DNA from: Ophioceras dolichostomum
Taxonomy: Eukaryota; Ascomycota; Sordariomycetes; Magnaporthales; Ophioceraceae
Assembly: GCA_003049485.1 (NCBI GenBank)
Contig: PYST01000361.1
Span: forward strand, 1 to 38,211
Length of the DNA: 38,211 nt
Reading direction: 5' to 3'
The stretch's first letter is position 1; every line of letters begins with the position of its first letter. Positions 20,788 to 31,571 of the stretch are shown here, one piece after another. Both the position numbers and the translations under genes were made by a program. The notes under the pieces were generated by a model. It saw only the letters and a list, made by a program, of their open reading frames with translations, was not told the DNA's origin and did not search any database.

Positions 20788-22743
20788 ATGTCCGCAGAAC
20801 ACCCTAACCCCTGGGATTTTGAGATCGGAGTCATTTGCGAGACTCTGCGCCGCGGCACGGTCCTCATGCACATCATCGCCAACACCGCGGTCCCATTCCC
20901 TTACCCGGGTGACAAAGACGACGTCGCCATCTCCGACAAGTCCCCAGACTGTTTCTTCACGCGGGCGAACGTCGCGAAGTACTCCATCCTAGCTCTCCTA
21001 GCTCTCGTCTTTGAACGGCAATTTCCAGGGGACGTCGTCGTCTGCGACGTGTTGGGAGAGGCCGGACCAGACGGCAAACAAGATGAGAACATCCTCAATC
21101 ACGACGACCTCTTGAAAGAAGCCTTGTCGTGCATCCGGTCTGCAATCACCCACATGGACACTCCCCGCGCCCGGAAGAACCCCGATGTGATTGACAGGGT
21201 CTTTGAAGACGTATTCAAAGCACTTGAAGATGACCAATCCGATTTCGATCTTGTCGCCGTCTTTAAAAAGTGGTCTCGACCACCAGCCTGTCCATCCATC
21301 CGCAATGGCGACGACGACGAACGCAACAACAGCGAAGACATCGATATCGTCATCGACACAACACGGACCTGGCTCATCGACGCGTCCGACCACATCGGCA
21401 AATGCCTAAACGGCGAGATGCGCGGGCTCAGCATCGCCCTGATGGAAGGCGTGTGGACGGCCGCGGCGTTCCTATTCGTGCCCAACACCGGCAAAGAGTA
21501 TCAAAACTGGGGCACCAAGAGCTGGGCGTCGACCGAGAGGATCCCCGAGCTCAGAGAGAATAGCTTCGTCATCTACGCGCCCTGCCGAGGCGGCGTGCGT
21601 ATCCGACTCCACGGACACGTCGTGCTGCCCGCCCCCATCAGCACCACCTGTCGCAGCAACAGGGACAACACAGACGGCTATGAGTGGTACGACGAAGAGG
21701 TCGAGGTACAGCTTTGTGAACCCTGGTGGTGGTCCGGCGACGCGGCCAACCTCTTGGTGCCCCGGATGCATGACGATAGCATCCGCCTCCTCCTCTCCGA
21801 CGGCGGCCGGACCGGCCTCGACGACACCACCGCCACCAACGCCTCCGCCTCCGCCTACTCGCACAGCCAGGGGACCCCAAGAAACGAGGACGCCACCGCC
21901 GATGAGAAGAAGCAGCTCAAGCTATACACCGCGGCGGCGGCGCAGATAGACAAGACCATCCCCATCACCACAACCACCACGACGTACGGCTGGCCCATCC
22001 GCTGGGCCATGCTCGCCATGTCCGCCGACTGGCTGGAGCCCGACACCTTCAACGCAGCGCTCGTCATCCCGCCCCACCGCGGCCACCATATCCCGGCATG
22101 GCCCCACGCAGCCGGCATGCTCATCTTCGAGGAGGCCGGCGGCCGCGTCACGGACATCGACGGCTGCAAGATCGACGTGCTCGCGGAGCTGTCCGTCTGC
22201 TGGCACAACAACAAGAACAACAGCAACAGCAGCAGGAGCGGTGTCTCCTCCTCCTCCTCGTCTCTGCCACCGCCGCCCCGCCTAACCCACAACAACGGCC
22301 TTCTCGCCTTCCCGCACACCCTCCACACCACCGCCGTGACCGCCGTCCGCCAGTCCCTCCTCCTGCACGACAAGCCAGACCTCGCCTTCGTCTCCATCCC
22401 CTCCGAGCTCTCCCTCTCCTCCTACCTCTTCACGTCGCGCACCCTTCAGAACCTCGCGCTCGGCCAGCACAGCAAGCACCACGCCGAGACCATCGGGCGC
22501 CTCCTCCAGGAGCGCCGGCAGCTCCTGGACGAGCTCAGGGCGGCGGAGGTCAGCTCGAGGGCCGAAGTGAGCAGGTTCTGCAAGGCGCTGTGGCGCAACG
22601 AGGGCGCCATCGGCGCCGAGAAGATGCGTAGGTCGGAGCTGGGGCTCGAGAAGTTGTTTGCGGAGGCGCGGCTCAGGAGGGCCAAGAAGTGGGAGAGGTC
22701 GGGGGATTGTTGGGAGCCTGCTGTGTTGGGTGAGATTTGGTAG
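20788..22743 (+). CDS. Divergent HAL2/inositol-monophosphatase-fold protein, probably catalytically dead
   Basis: A single exon encodes 651 residues. I start at MSAEHPNPWDF because the family-like region begins there (CETLRRGTVLMHII). Fold marks are a GDVVVCDVLGEAG loop (the VGEE position, Glu91), TRTWLIDASDH with LSIALMEGVWTAAAFLFVPN (the DPIDGT position, Asp198/Asp201), and WPHAAGMLIFEEAGGRVTD (the WDHAAG position). The usual Gly-Thr after the second Asp is replaced, and the metal-binding Asp of WDHAAG is Pro439. Large inserts rich in Asn, Ser and Thr interrupt the domain, and a C-terminal coiled coil (about 555-645, RLLQERRQLLDELRAAEV) extends it. Active relatives hydrolyse 3'-phosphoadenosine 5'-phosphate or inositol phosphates with Mg. 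I infer that this protein binds but does not cleave, or has a new role. Confidence 0.75.
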   Translation: MSAEHPNPWDFEIGVICETLRRGTVLMHIIANTAVPFPYPGDKDDVAISDKSPDCFFTRANVAKYSILALLALVFERQFPGDVVVCDVLGEAGPDGKQDENILNHDDLLKEALSCIRSAITHMDTPRARKNPDVIDRVFEDVFKALEDDQSDFDLVAVFKKWSRPPACPSIRNGDDDERNNSEDIDIVIDTTRTWLIDASDHIGKCLNGEMRGLSIALMEGVWTAAAFLFVPNTGKEYQNWGTKSWASTERIPELRENSFVIYAPCRGGVRIRLHGHVVLPAPISTTCRSNRDNTDGYEWYDEEVEVQLCEPWWWSGDAANLLVPRMHDDSIRLLLSDGGRTGLDDTTATNASASAYSHSQGTPRNEDATADEKKQLKLYTAAAAQIDKTIPITTTTTTYGWPIRWAMLAMSADWLEPDTFNAALVIPPHRGHHIPAWPHAAGMLIFEEAGGRVTDIDGCKIDVLAELSVCWHNNKNNSNSSRSGVSSSSSSLPPPPRLTHNNGLLAFPHTLHTTAVTAVRQSLLLHDKPDLAFVSIPSELSLSSYLFTSRTLQNLALGQHSKHHAETIGRLLQERRQLLDELRAAEVSSRAEVSRFCKALWRNEGAIGAEKMRRSELGLEKLFAEARLRRAKKWERSGDCWEPAVLGEIW

Positions 22744-23069
22744 ATAGCTCGATGGATTTCTTTCTTTTGTTTGTTTGTTAGGGACTCGTCTCGATTTCCA
22801 TGCAGAAAGTCCGCCGTACGAAACACCTTGATGGAAGCAGGTAGAGAGGATTAATACAATAAATAGAGTCATTTTTGGGCTCTGGTATTTGTCACACTCC
22901 CCTTTCCGGGGGTAGATATACCACTACCTCTATAGATGTGAGCGAAGGACTATGTTAAACAACGGTACAGATCCATACCCGCCTTTCTAGAGCAACACAA
23001 GGAAGACATCTTGACCTTTCATTTTCATCCCCCCTTGTCTCACCCACCGACCGTTGCGTGCCCAACAAG
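22744..23069. other. Convergent intergenic region
   Basis: These 326 bp separate the stop codons of two convergent genes. They presumably hold both 3' UTRs. No other feature is seen. Confidence 0.6.
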
Positions 23070-26000
23070 TCAACTACCAACCCTCCCATCAAGCGCCATG
23101 TCCCAGTTCTCCAGCGCCGACTCAGCAAAGAACGCGTCCAGTCGTCCACCCGTGCCACCCGTGACCTGCAAGAAACAACCCATGAAGAGGAATGTTATTA
23201 GCCGTGAATTCATAACTGAAATCTCGCGGAATGTCGTCGAGGGGGAGGAAGGAAAGCAAGCACGCCGGGAAAAGCAACAGAAAAAAAAAGTACAGTCAAG
23301 GGTAAACAAACAACAAAACAGAAACAGTGTACCAGCAAACAGAGCCCAGCACAGCCGGGGAGAGGGAGGGCGCAGAAAGCAAACAAGAGAAGACAAGGAA
23401 TGGACTTGAAACCCAAGGAAGAAAGTTGGGTATGTACTCACCAAAGAGTCAAACTGCCCCCACCCCGTAAGCTGCGCCATAGGACTGCCCCCACCATTAC
23501 CACCACCACCAGGACTGTCCTCCGGCGGAAACATCATGGCTGGAGCCGGGGGAGGTTGTGGCGCCGATGCAGTCACAACGGTGAGGGCAGGGTCGAGCAA
23601 ACTATGGTGATGATGAATGTGATGATGAGGATGCATCTTAATCGGTGGCCCCCCATCGTCAACAGCCGTGGCGCCACCGCCGCCAGGCCCCGACCCAAGA
23701 CTCAGCCCGTCGCTCCCGCGCATCATGTCCATTAGATCCCTCTGCTCCGTGATCGACACGGGCACCGTTGAGACGGGGGCCGCGGAGGCGGCGTGGGCCA
23801 GAGACACAGACCCGGACACAGCAGACATGGCGCTGCTGCTGCTGCTGGTAGTAGTGGTAGCAGCAGGGACGTGAGGGTGTGGCATACTCACACTCCCACC
23901 ACCACCACCACGATGGCTAGCACCCGTGCTACTACTCCGACTGCTCGGCTCGATGGTATCAGCCGTGCTAGACAGCGACGGCGGTGCGGTGGCGGCCGAC
24001 AGGCCTGACATGCCTGAGAGGCTCGAGAGACCCGACAGGCCCGAGACGGAGGACGACGAGGCGAGGTAGGGGTTGTTGCCGTTGTTGCTGTGCTGTTGCA
24101 GCAGCTCGTTGCGCAGCTCCTGGAGGACGACGCCGTAACGCTCCGTCAGGGACCCCGTGCTGGCCATAGACGACAAATGGTTGTGGCAGAGGGTCGCGGC
24201 GTTGAGGGCGGCCATGTATTTCTCCGGCGGGGAGTTGCGCTGTTGGATTGCGTGGACGTAGAGGACTACGACGGCGGAGAAGCCGAAGTAGGGGATGAGC
24301 TGTGATGTGTTTGTTATTTTGTGGTGTGATGTCGTTAGCGGAGGTGTTGACAAAGGAGATGGCGACATTCGGGCCTTGGGGCTGATGATAAATGGAATGG
24401 GGCTTGCATAGATTGACCTACAAACATGGTGCCGTACAGCTGCTCAGAAACGTCGATTTCGTGAATGAGCCTCGCGATACCCATCGCAGCATTGAGGCAC
24501 TGCTTCACATTCTCCCGTACATCCCCATCGCTGCTGCTACTGCCACCACTCCCGTCCCGCCGGCCACCACCACCGTCGCCAGTCAAACGCGCAAAGTTCT
24601 CAAGCAAGAACGGCCTATGCACAAGGATCTGGGCGTGCCAAAACGCCATCTTGAGCAGATCCCGCTGGCGCAGCACGATGCGGACGAAGATGGACGAGTC
24701 GCCGTCCGTATCCAACAGGTACGACACCTGGGTGCGCCAGCTGCTGAGCCTCTCGGTGTACCTCTCCGCGAGCCTCAGTCGCTCGGACCGGGACGGTGGC
24801 CGGATGCCGTACATGTCCCGCAGGACGCCGCTGAGGATGCGCGACAACCGATAATGCGCGACGGGGCCGGACATGATGGAGTGCTGCTTGGGGATGGGCG
24901 GGCTTGCGAGCGCGCCGGACAGCTGGCTGTCGTCCACACAGCCGGGGAGGTCCTGATCGATGTCCTCGTCGTGGAAGGTGCGGGGGCGACCCAGGGCGGA
25001 GCTGAGGTAGATGTCGAGGTTGTAGGCGCACCAGAAGGTGCGCTTGCGGCACTCGAGGTCGATGTAGTCGATCTGTAGTGGCTGTGGGGGTTGATGCTGT
25101 GTCGCGGAGGAGGAGGAGGAGGAGGGATGATCGAGGCGGGTCTTGCGGTGGATGCCCAGGGCGATGACCAGATGGGCGGTTGTGCCGAAGAGGCTCCAGC
25201 AGTGGTTGAGCCTCGAGTGGGCGAGGAGGTAGAAGCACTGTGCAAGCCGCGCCTGTACGCTTGTGAGTCGGATGCGCCCCTTCTCGGCCGAGAGCTGATG
25301 CTCGGCCGCGGAGAAGAACCGGGCGCTGGAGTCAGCCGCATGAGGGACGTGGGGCAAGAGCAGCGACGACGCCCTGGTGGGGAAGCTGGTCGACTGGGCG
25401 AAGACCATGAAGAGCAACGCCGTGCGCGACCGGGCGGTCTCCTGATCCCGCATGGCCCCGTTGGTGTCGTACAGCTCTGCAAGCCATCCCTCGACCGTGG
25501 CGCGGTGCAGGAAGCGGTGCGTGGCGATGGCGAAGTCGAAGTAGCGCTTGACCATGATCTCCGCCTCGTTGCGCGGAGGGAGGATGACGAACGAGGGATC
25601 CGTGTGAGGCAGGGGCAGGTCGCCGAACGTGAAGATGGAGGCGTTGGACGAGCCCGGGTGCATCCGCTTCTGGAGCTTGCGTTGCAGGCGCAGGAGGAAC
25701 GCGACCCCCGAAGAGGGCCCGACGTAGTGGCCCTGTTGGTCGGTCTGTGTCGGCTCCGGGGAGTTGCAGGACGACAGCAAGAAATCCGCACTCGGGCCAT
25801 TCGCTCCAAGACCAGCTCCGAGACCCGCTCGCAGCCCCGAACCGGTAGGGTCTGCTCCGCCGGCACCGGCATCGCCGATGGTGGTGCCGCCGCCGCCGAG
25901 ACCGAGTCGCGAGCCGTGTCCAAGCTGGTTGGCCAGCTGGTCGGCCAACTGGTCTTCCACGACACTTACAGTGATAGTGGCTTGTGCGTCGCCTAGGGGC

Positions 26001-26630
26001 CCCAGGGACGGCATGTCAGCGATCGCCCCGATCGCCCCACTGCTGCCGACGCTAGCGCGACTGGCCCTATCCCTGCTTGACAGTTTTCCGACCCCTGATG
26101 AGGCCATCAGCTCGATCGCCGGGGGCTCATCCGACGCCTCGATGGAGGGCGGTCGGCCACGGCGGTAGGCCGCGGTGAACCGGCAGTCCAGCTTCATGTG
26201 GGCACAAGAGGTGCAAGGAAACTTCCCCGAGCATCTCGTTTTCCGCCTGCGTTGAGAATGTGGGTGTGAGTGCTTGTTTGTCGAGCACTCTTGGTACGGC
26301 ATGCTGCACAGCACGCAATAGTGGCAGTGAAAGAGGGAGAGGCATGGGGTTGGTCACTCACGCCTTGCATCGGTCGCACGCCCTGCTAACCCGCCTGCGA
26401 ACGTTTCCCTTCCGAGCCCGCTTTGTCGGACGTTCCTGGTCTGGGCTGGTGAGCTGCCGCTGCGGGCGCTGCTGCTGCCGGTAGTGGGCATCGCTGCTGT
26501 TGTGCCGAGACAACCCGAGCTCGACTTCGGCAGATGCTTGGGTAGTGACGGATTCCGAGTCATCGGAATTGTTGTCGTCGTTATGGTGTTGGTGGTGGTC
26601 GACGGTCACCATGGTCATTCCACTTGTCAT
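23070..26630 (-). CDS. Zn2Cys6 fungal-specific transcription factor
   Basis: Minus-strand exons 26630-26362, 26246-24422, 24299-23442 and 23165-23070 join in phase to give 1015 residues. Splicing of intron 1 completes the binuclear cluster Cys85-x2-Cys88-x6-Cys95-x5-Cys101-x2-Cys104-x6-Cys111 (CDRCKARKTRC, CTSCAHMKLDC), preceded by a basic patch (RPTKRARKGNVRRRVS). The central region carries the fungal-specific transcription factor domain (KRYFDFAIATHRFLHRATVE, FGTTAHLVIALGIHRK, ECRKRTFWCAYNLDIYLSSALGRPR). The last third is low complexity, rich in Ser, Gly, His and Pro, and ends with ESALENWDMALDG, which may act in activation. Introns are 115, 122 and 276 nt; the last is long for this genome and T-rich. 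The start at 26630 is the first in-frame ATG. Such proteins usually bind CGG-type sites and control nearby catabolic genes. The exact orthologue is not recognised. Confidence 0.9.
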
Positions 26631-28050
26631 TCCCACCCTTCTTCTTCTTCTTCCGTTTCCCCAACTGTTACCCGGCGTAAGTTCTCCGGGGGTGGCAGTG
26701 GGGGCTTCAAGGGGCACGCCGTCAGGTATGACGCCGTGCGCAGATGGTTCTTCGGATCAAATGTTTGGACCTGGTTCCTCCCCTGGATTGCCATGGAAGG
26801 CGAGGTCAGACGGGGAGTGGATGCAATTGGTTGGCAGGCTCTTGCTGTCTTCTTGGGGTGAGGGGAACGTTGGACAACAAAAAGAAGAAATCCGAATGGA
26901 CTCCGGAGATGGCAACGAGGTGGTGATCACTGTGTGGGCTTCTAATTTGTGGCGATGAGTTTGATGAAGCTAGGGGATATTGGCGTTGATGGAATTGATG
27001 CCCTCAATTGTTTGGTTTGCTTGCGTGACTGACCGACTGGACTCGCTCCGGCGGTCGTTCGAGCAAGTGGCGGCCGACCGCCTTCTTGTATCCTTTTCCG
27101 AGCCGATCGGCCGCTTCTGGATTGATCATGCGGAACTTGAATCCTTGCCGACCGGCATCCTGTCGGTTGCGCCCTTGGCGTTACCCAACCGCCTAACAAT
27201 TTCCCCCGCCGTCAGCGTCGCAATATCGGGGGACACTGCCGCCGCGTTTCCCATTTCTCCAACGGGCATCTGTCCCTGCCTGCAGTGGCACTTTCAGGCC
27301 GGCAATATTGATGTTTGCGAGCCGCGACCTCTCTGAGGGAGGGGATGGGGGGAAAAGCCAGCGAAAGGGAGGATCAATGATGGATCTCACATTTCCGATG
27401 TCTGAAATGACCCCCACCGATTGAAGGGGGAGGGGTTCTTCCCCAGCGTATTCCCCAGCTGCATCCCCAACGTGTCTCCGCACTTCGCCCTCCAGTTCAA
27501 AAGGAGCAGGCCGCTCCAGCCGCTGCGTGCTTGCTTGCGTCATTGCGCTTCGGGCGAATGGTTCGCGAGCCGCGACGAGCGGTTTCGCTCAATCTTTTCT
27601 GTTGGCCGAACTGTTTCGTCGAATGTAATCCCACTGGTGTGATTTGTCGTGAACCTGCGGGGAGGAGCTCCAGTTCAATGTTCTCCGTCACGAATCGACG
27701 CGTCCATTCCCAAATTTCCGACGGATGGGAGCTCCTCTCTTCCATGACTCAGCTGCAGGAAGTGAAAGGGGGCGGGGCAAACAGCGCACGACATTGAAGC
27801 GACGGGTAAAGGCCCGACTCGATCAACAGAGAGGGGTAGTTGAACACCAAGTCCAAGTTCTATCGAAGTCTGGATGTCATATGTCTAAATTAACGGTGCT
27901 GATGATCGATCGTTAAAAATCGACACGGTGCAGCGGGATGCATCGAGGTACATGCATACAAGGAAGGTATCATTATTCAGTGGGTGATGATGATCCTCCT
28001 TTCTTGTTTGCACTGCATCAGCCCAAGCCCATTGGCTGACAAACTCCAAG
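26631..28050. other. Intergenic region upstream of the regulator
   Basis: About 1.4 kb without a supported gene. It probably contains the 5' UTR and promoter of the Zn2Cys6 gene and the 3' flank of the aldo-keto reductase pseudogene. Small frames here look spurious. Confidence 0.5.
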
Positions 28051-29074
28051 TCACTTCCTCGCCGCCTTCTGCTGCTCGGCGAATGCATGTACGTCAACCT
28101 TGATGTCCTCGGACTTAGCAGAGCCGAAAACGCCGCGCCCCCACCTAAGGGGTACTTTGTAGCGCGCCTTGCGCTCCAGCGAGTTGATCCGGTTCATGGC
28201 GTCCTCCGACCGCTCGAAGTCCAGGAATTCCCGTCGATGTGCGAAGGGGTGACCGACTTGGGCAGCACGACAGCTCCCCGCTGCCCCGCCCACTGCATGG
28301 GTCCCTGGACGGGCAACCCTCCGACCTGCTTCGCCAGCTCGATCGCGACGGGTCGTCGAGCGACTTGGGTTTGCCGTAGATGCTGTTGCCCAACGAGCTG
28401 TAGGCCTAGACGACGATGCCTGCTTTCTTGGACCATCCAGCTGCGCCTCGATCTGGTTGACGGCCGGCTTGATGGTCCCTGTCTTCATCAGGTTCTCCAG
28501 CCGCTTGCGCGAGAAGTTGCCAACGCCGATGCAGCGGACCTTGCCCGCCCTGACCAGCGCCTCCATAGCCTTCCACCCGTCAGCGTCCGGCACGTCGGTG
28601 GTGTCTTTCGCCAGCGTTCACTGGGTTAACGGGGAACAGCCCGCGGTAGGGGGTGCCGGCTGGCCGCGTGAAGGCGGCGGGCCAGTGGACGAGGTAGAGC
28701 TCGACGTAGCCCCTGCCCAGGCCGGCCAGCATCTGGCCTAGCGCGTCTTCGATGTCCCCGGGCTTGTTCATCGTGCTCCAAAGCTTGAAGGCCAGGAAGA
28801 TCTCCGATCTGGGAACGCCCGACTTGAGGATGCCCTCGCCGACTTCGGTCTTATTCAGGTAGAAGGCCGCGCCGTCGATTTGTCGGTAGCCATTCTTGAG
28901 AGCGTGCTCGACAGCAAGGGCGACTTCGTTAGGTTTGGATTGCTGTTGTCGGTGGTTGGAGATGTCTGCATCTTGAAGCTAGCAAACGGGAGTATTCTCA
29001 TTCACCCATGTTCCGAGCCCGACCAAGGGTATCTCATAGCTGCTGTTCAACCTAACTTTGCGACCGGATGACAT
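28051..29074 (-). pseudogene. Aldo-keto reductase pseudogene
   Basis: The ATG at 29074 begins MSSGRKVRLNSSYEIPLVGLGTW. A clean 63-nt intron (28943-29005, GTGAAT...AACAG) leads to QSKPNEVALAVEHALKNGYR. The catalytic tetrad of the AKR family is present: Asp in YRQIDGA, Tyr in AAFYLN, Lys in FLAFKLW and His in LYLVHWP. After VNPVN the frame changes and continues as DVPDADGWKAMEAL and VRCIGVGNFSRKRLENL. It shifts again to NSIYGKPKSLDDP, then VAIELAKQVGG and VLPKSVTPSHIDGN, then FLDFERSEDAMNRINSLERK to the stop. At least four frame shifts disrupt the C-terminal half, which would bind NADPH. The live enzyme would have reduced aldoses or other carbonyls in the cytosol. Sequencing error could explain one shift but hardly four. 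Confidence 0.9.
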
Positions 29075-29977
29075 TTTAACCCAGGATAGCTGTATGCTGT
29101 TGTTGTTGTTGAGCTGCAGCGAAAAGACAGGCAGTTTCGTGTGATGAGTGATCTCAGTTGTTTGCTAGCGGAGGAAAACGTACACCTATAAGAACCGGCT
29201 GTTGGAAGCATCAATTCTCGGGCAACAGCTGCCAGTCACGGGGCAGGTACACCTTCCTAAATATCTGTAGGTTCGTTCGGATGTCTTTTCTCGGGTGCCA
29301 GCACTCCCATGGATTAGAATCCGTGCCGAGCCAAGAACCATCTGTAGCCTCCTCTCTCGACAGGAACGGGAACTCAGGTCCGACACGCCGTGGTTCGTCA
29401 TCTTCACCTTCTATATATATTCATTCACCAAATGAAAGTGTCAAATCAGTTACTTTGAAATACGCTCCTCGTAAGTGGTGGTCGACGTCGAGGGGTGGGG
29501 TGAGTTCTCAGCCTTGATAAATCCAAGCTTGCATCGTTCTTTCCAACAATCAACAGTTGGCCATATGGTCGAGCGGTTACCTCCTACCGTACAGCTGTCA
29601 CGAAATGACGTGGTGCGTTCAGCGACCGTACACCCGGACGTTCCCAATTCGAACGGTCCTCTGTCGATTATGATTTTTTTAATTTTTTTTTCTCCTTCTC
29701 TCGCTCAAATTTTTTCCTTGTACTTCCCCCCAATCGGAAACTCATGTCGTGGCGCTTCCTTCTCTTGAGCTGCGCTTTCTCCATCGGGCCGGAACAAAGC
29801 AATCGAGGCAGATTTGTCCAAGAGCCCGGTGTTGGAAGGCCAGGGTTCCAATTGGAAAAGACACGCGTGTGGTAAACCAATCTGTTGATTCTGATGATGT
29901 ACGAGGAAGAGAAAAAGCTAGTCTACGCGTGGGCCGGAGGGAGTGCTTTTGTAGGCGACTCCTGAGGGTCCACGTGA
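29075..29977. other. Intergenic region
   Basis: No gene is supported. It holds a GTT microsatellite at about 29099-29112, the 14-mer shared with 9604-9617 (29221-29234), a tRNA-box-A-like sequence near 29565 followed by a short hairpin (29638-29659), and a T-rich tract at 29673-29693. Confidence 0.5.
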
Positions 29978-30063
29978 CCTGAGGTCTGTTGGAGGTGGAT
30001 GCCTTGATGACTGAGGCAACTAGTTCCTCATGGGTGCAGAAAGGTGCACCCAGTGGTTCAACA
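29978..30063 (+). repeat. Dispersed hairpin repeat, copy 2
   Basis: Near full-length match to 1-87. The hairpin is kept with a different loop (GGGTGCA-GAAAGG-TGCACCC), and the TGCCT/AGGCA pair is unchanged. The sequence after GTTCAACA differs completely from copy 1, so the element ends there. CACC in place of CAGG makes the last nine bases fit the Pol III B-box consensus. Confidence 0.72.
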
Positions 30064-31571
30064 CCCGGTGTTCCCCAGAGTACCAGCTGGGCGTGCCTCG
30101 TGCTCGATCCTTGATCCCTTGTGGCATGATGCTTTTTCATCAAGGTGAACACCTACCTTCTTCTTCCAACAAACCCGCAACGAGGTGACGACACGATAGG
30201 CCTAGATACTTCCTTTTATATTGGTGTTATCACGATTTGGGATGGGACGGACGAGCAACCCGAGATCACTCTCTGATAGAACTGGAAGACTTGCTCTCCC
30301 TCAATAATAAGACCCAACGACAGGACGAAAGGCTAAAGTTTGAGAGCTCAAGGTACTATTATTGTCGGCTTTGTGTCATATCCTCCGGCCCCCTTTTCGG
30401 TCGAGTGAGATACCTACTCGTACCCACCCTCGTCGTCAAAATAGGCTTTTTGGTTGTCTCGTGCCCTTCAGGGGTGGCTGTATATTAGTAGACAGTGTAC
30501 CACTACCCCAGTCCTCAGGCAGTAGCAGCTCCAATACAGTCAGTCGGTCACAAGGCCTAAATGGGGCATATTTCAACAGCCAATGCCCTGTCAAATGACC
30601 GAGGGAGATACGTTCCCTCAGTCTCACGACCAGAGCTGCGGCAACTTCTCCTGCCGTGACGCAGGGACATGCCGTTCCACGAACTACTCTTCCTACATGG
30701 GCTGTCTCAAATAAGACGCGACGAAAAGCGAGGTCCGATGCTGACCTGTTCGGTCGTCATACAACCACCTAGGGCCTGTGCAACCGTAAATCAGGAACCG
30801 AACCACTTGCTGTTAAGGAGGTGTCTCGTTACGGTCAAAGCCGCAGCGGGGTGTCTTAGTTTTGCTTATTGGAATGTTGGGCGCTGGAATGCTGGAACTG
30901 GGGTGTCCAGTCAACTAGCAGCCAATTGTCTCCATCCAACCAATAGCCGCTGTTTAACCCACCGCCCCTAATCCGCGCCGCCGGGATTGCTGCCCGTGTG
31001 TCACCAAACAAGGGATCCTTGGGGAAGTCTTGGCTCCTCGGACCCCAAAAACCGCAGGCGCACCCGTCAGGACGGCGTCCAGTCAGTCGGTCTCGGCCGC
31101 CTCACCCGCAGGACCTCAGCAGGCAACTTTTTCTTCTTTGTGCGCCGTCAGGCGTTATTGGTACGTAGGATCCGACCACCGATGACTGCTGAAAGGGATG
31201 GATGGTCAGCTGAGCTGAAAACGCCGGGCCGCCAGCCGCTGATACCTGAACCTGAGGTGTGGTTGCATTCGAAGAACCCGATCCTCCAACCGCAAAACTC
31301 CAATCTCTCTCCCTCGCTTCTTGGTTCTTCTTTTTTCTCGGCAATCACGAGCTTTTTTTTGCGACTTTTTTTCTCCCATCGCTTTCGCCCGTTTGCGGGG
31401 AAGAAAAACGTCGATCGATCGATTGATTTTGAGGCTCAAAACGCGACACCGACGATAAACTATAACTAGAGAGCTGTTGTTTCTTCTACAAACGCAAACC
31501 GATCCATAAACTATACGCCTAGATATATATACCAAGCCGTTTCTCCTACTGAAACGAGAGCTCGCCAAGCC
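30064..31571. other. Intergenic region / leader of the small gene
   Basis: No supported gene. AT-richer patches occur near 30220-30500. The segment 31330-31560 has T-rich and CGATCGATCGATTGA stretches and looks like a promoter and 5' UTR for the gene at 31572. Confidence 0.45.

Noticed and set aside
29559..29661. tRNA-like segment: box-A-like TGGTCGAGCGGTTA, a later ATTCGAACG and a T tract
   Set aside because: No acceptor stem or T arm can be formed, the A-to-B spacing is about 80 bases, and the 29638-29659 hairpin has the wrong loop. It may be a degraded tRNA or SINE, but I could not support it.
30987..31469. Plus-strand frame of 160 codons
   Set aside because: No domain, an Arg/Pro/Phe-rich composition from T- and C-rich leader DNA, and overlapping open frames on the opposite strand.
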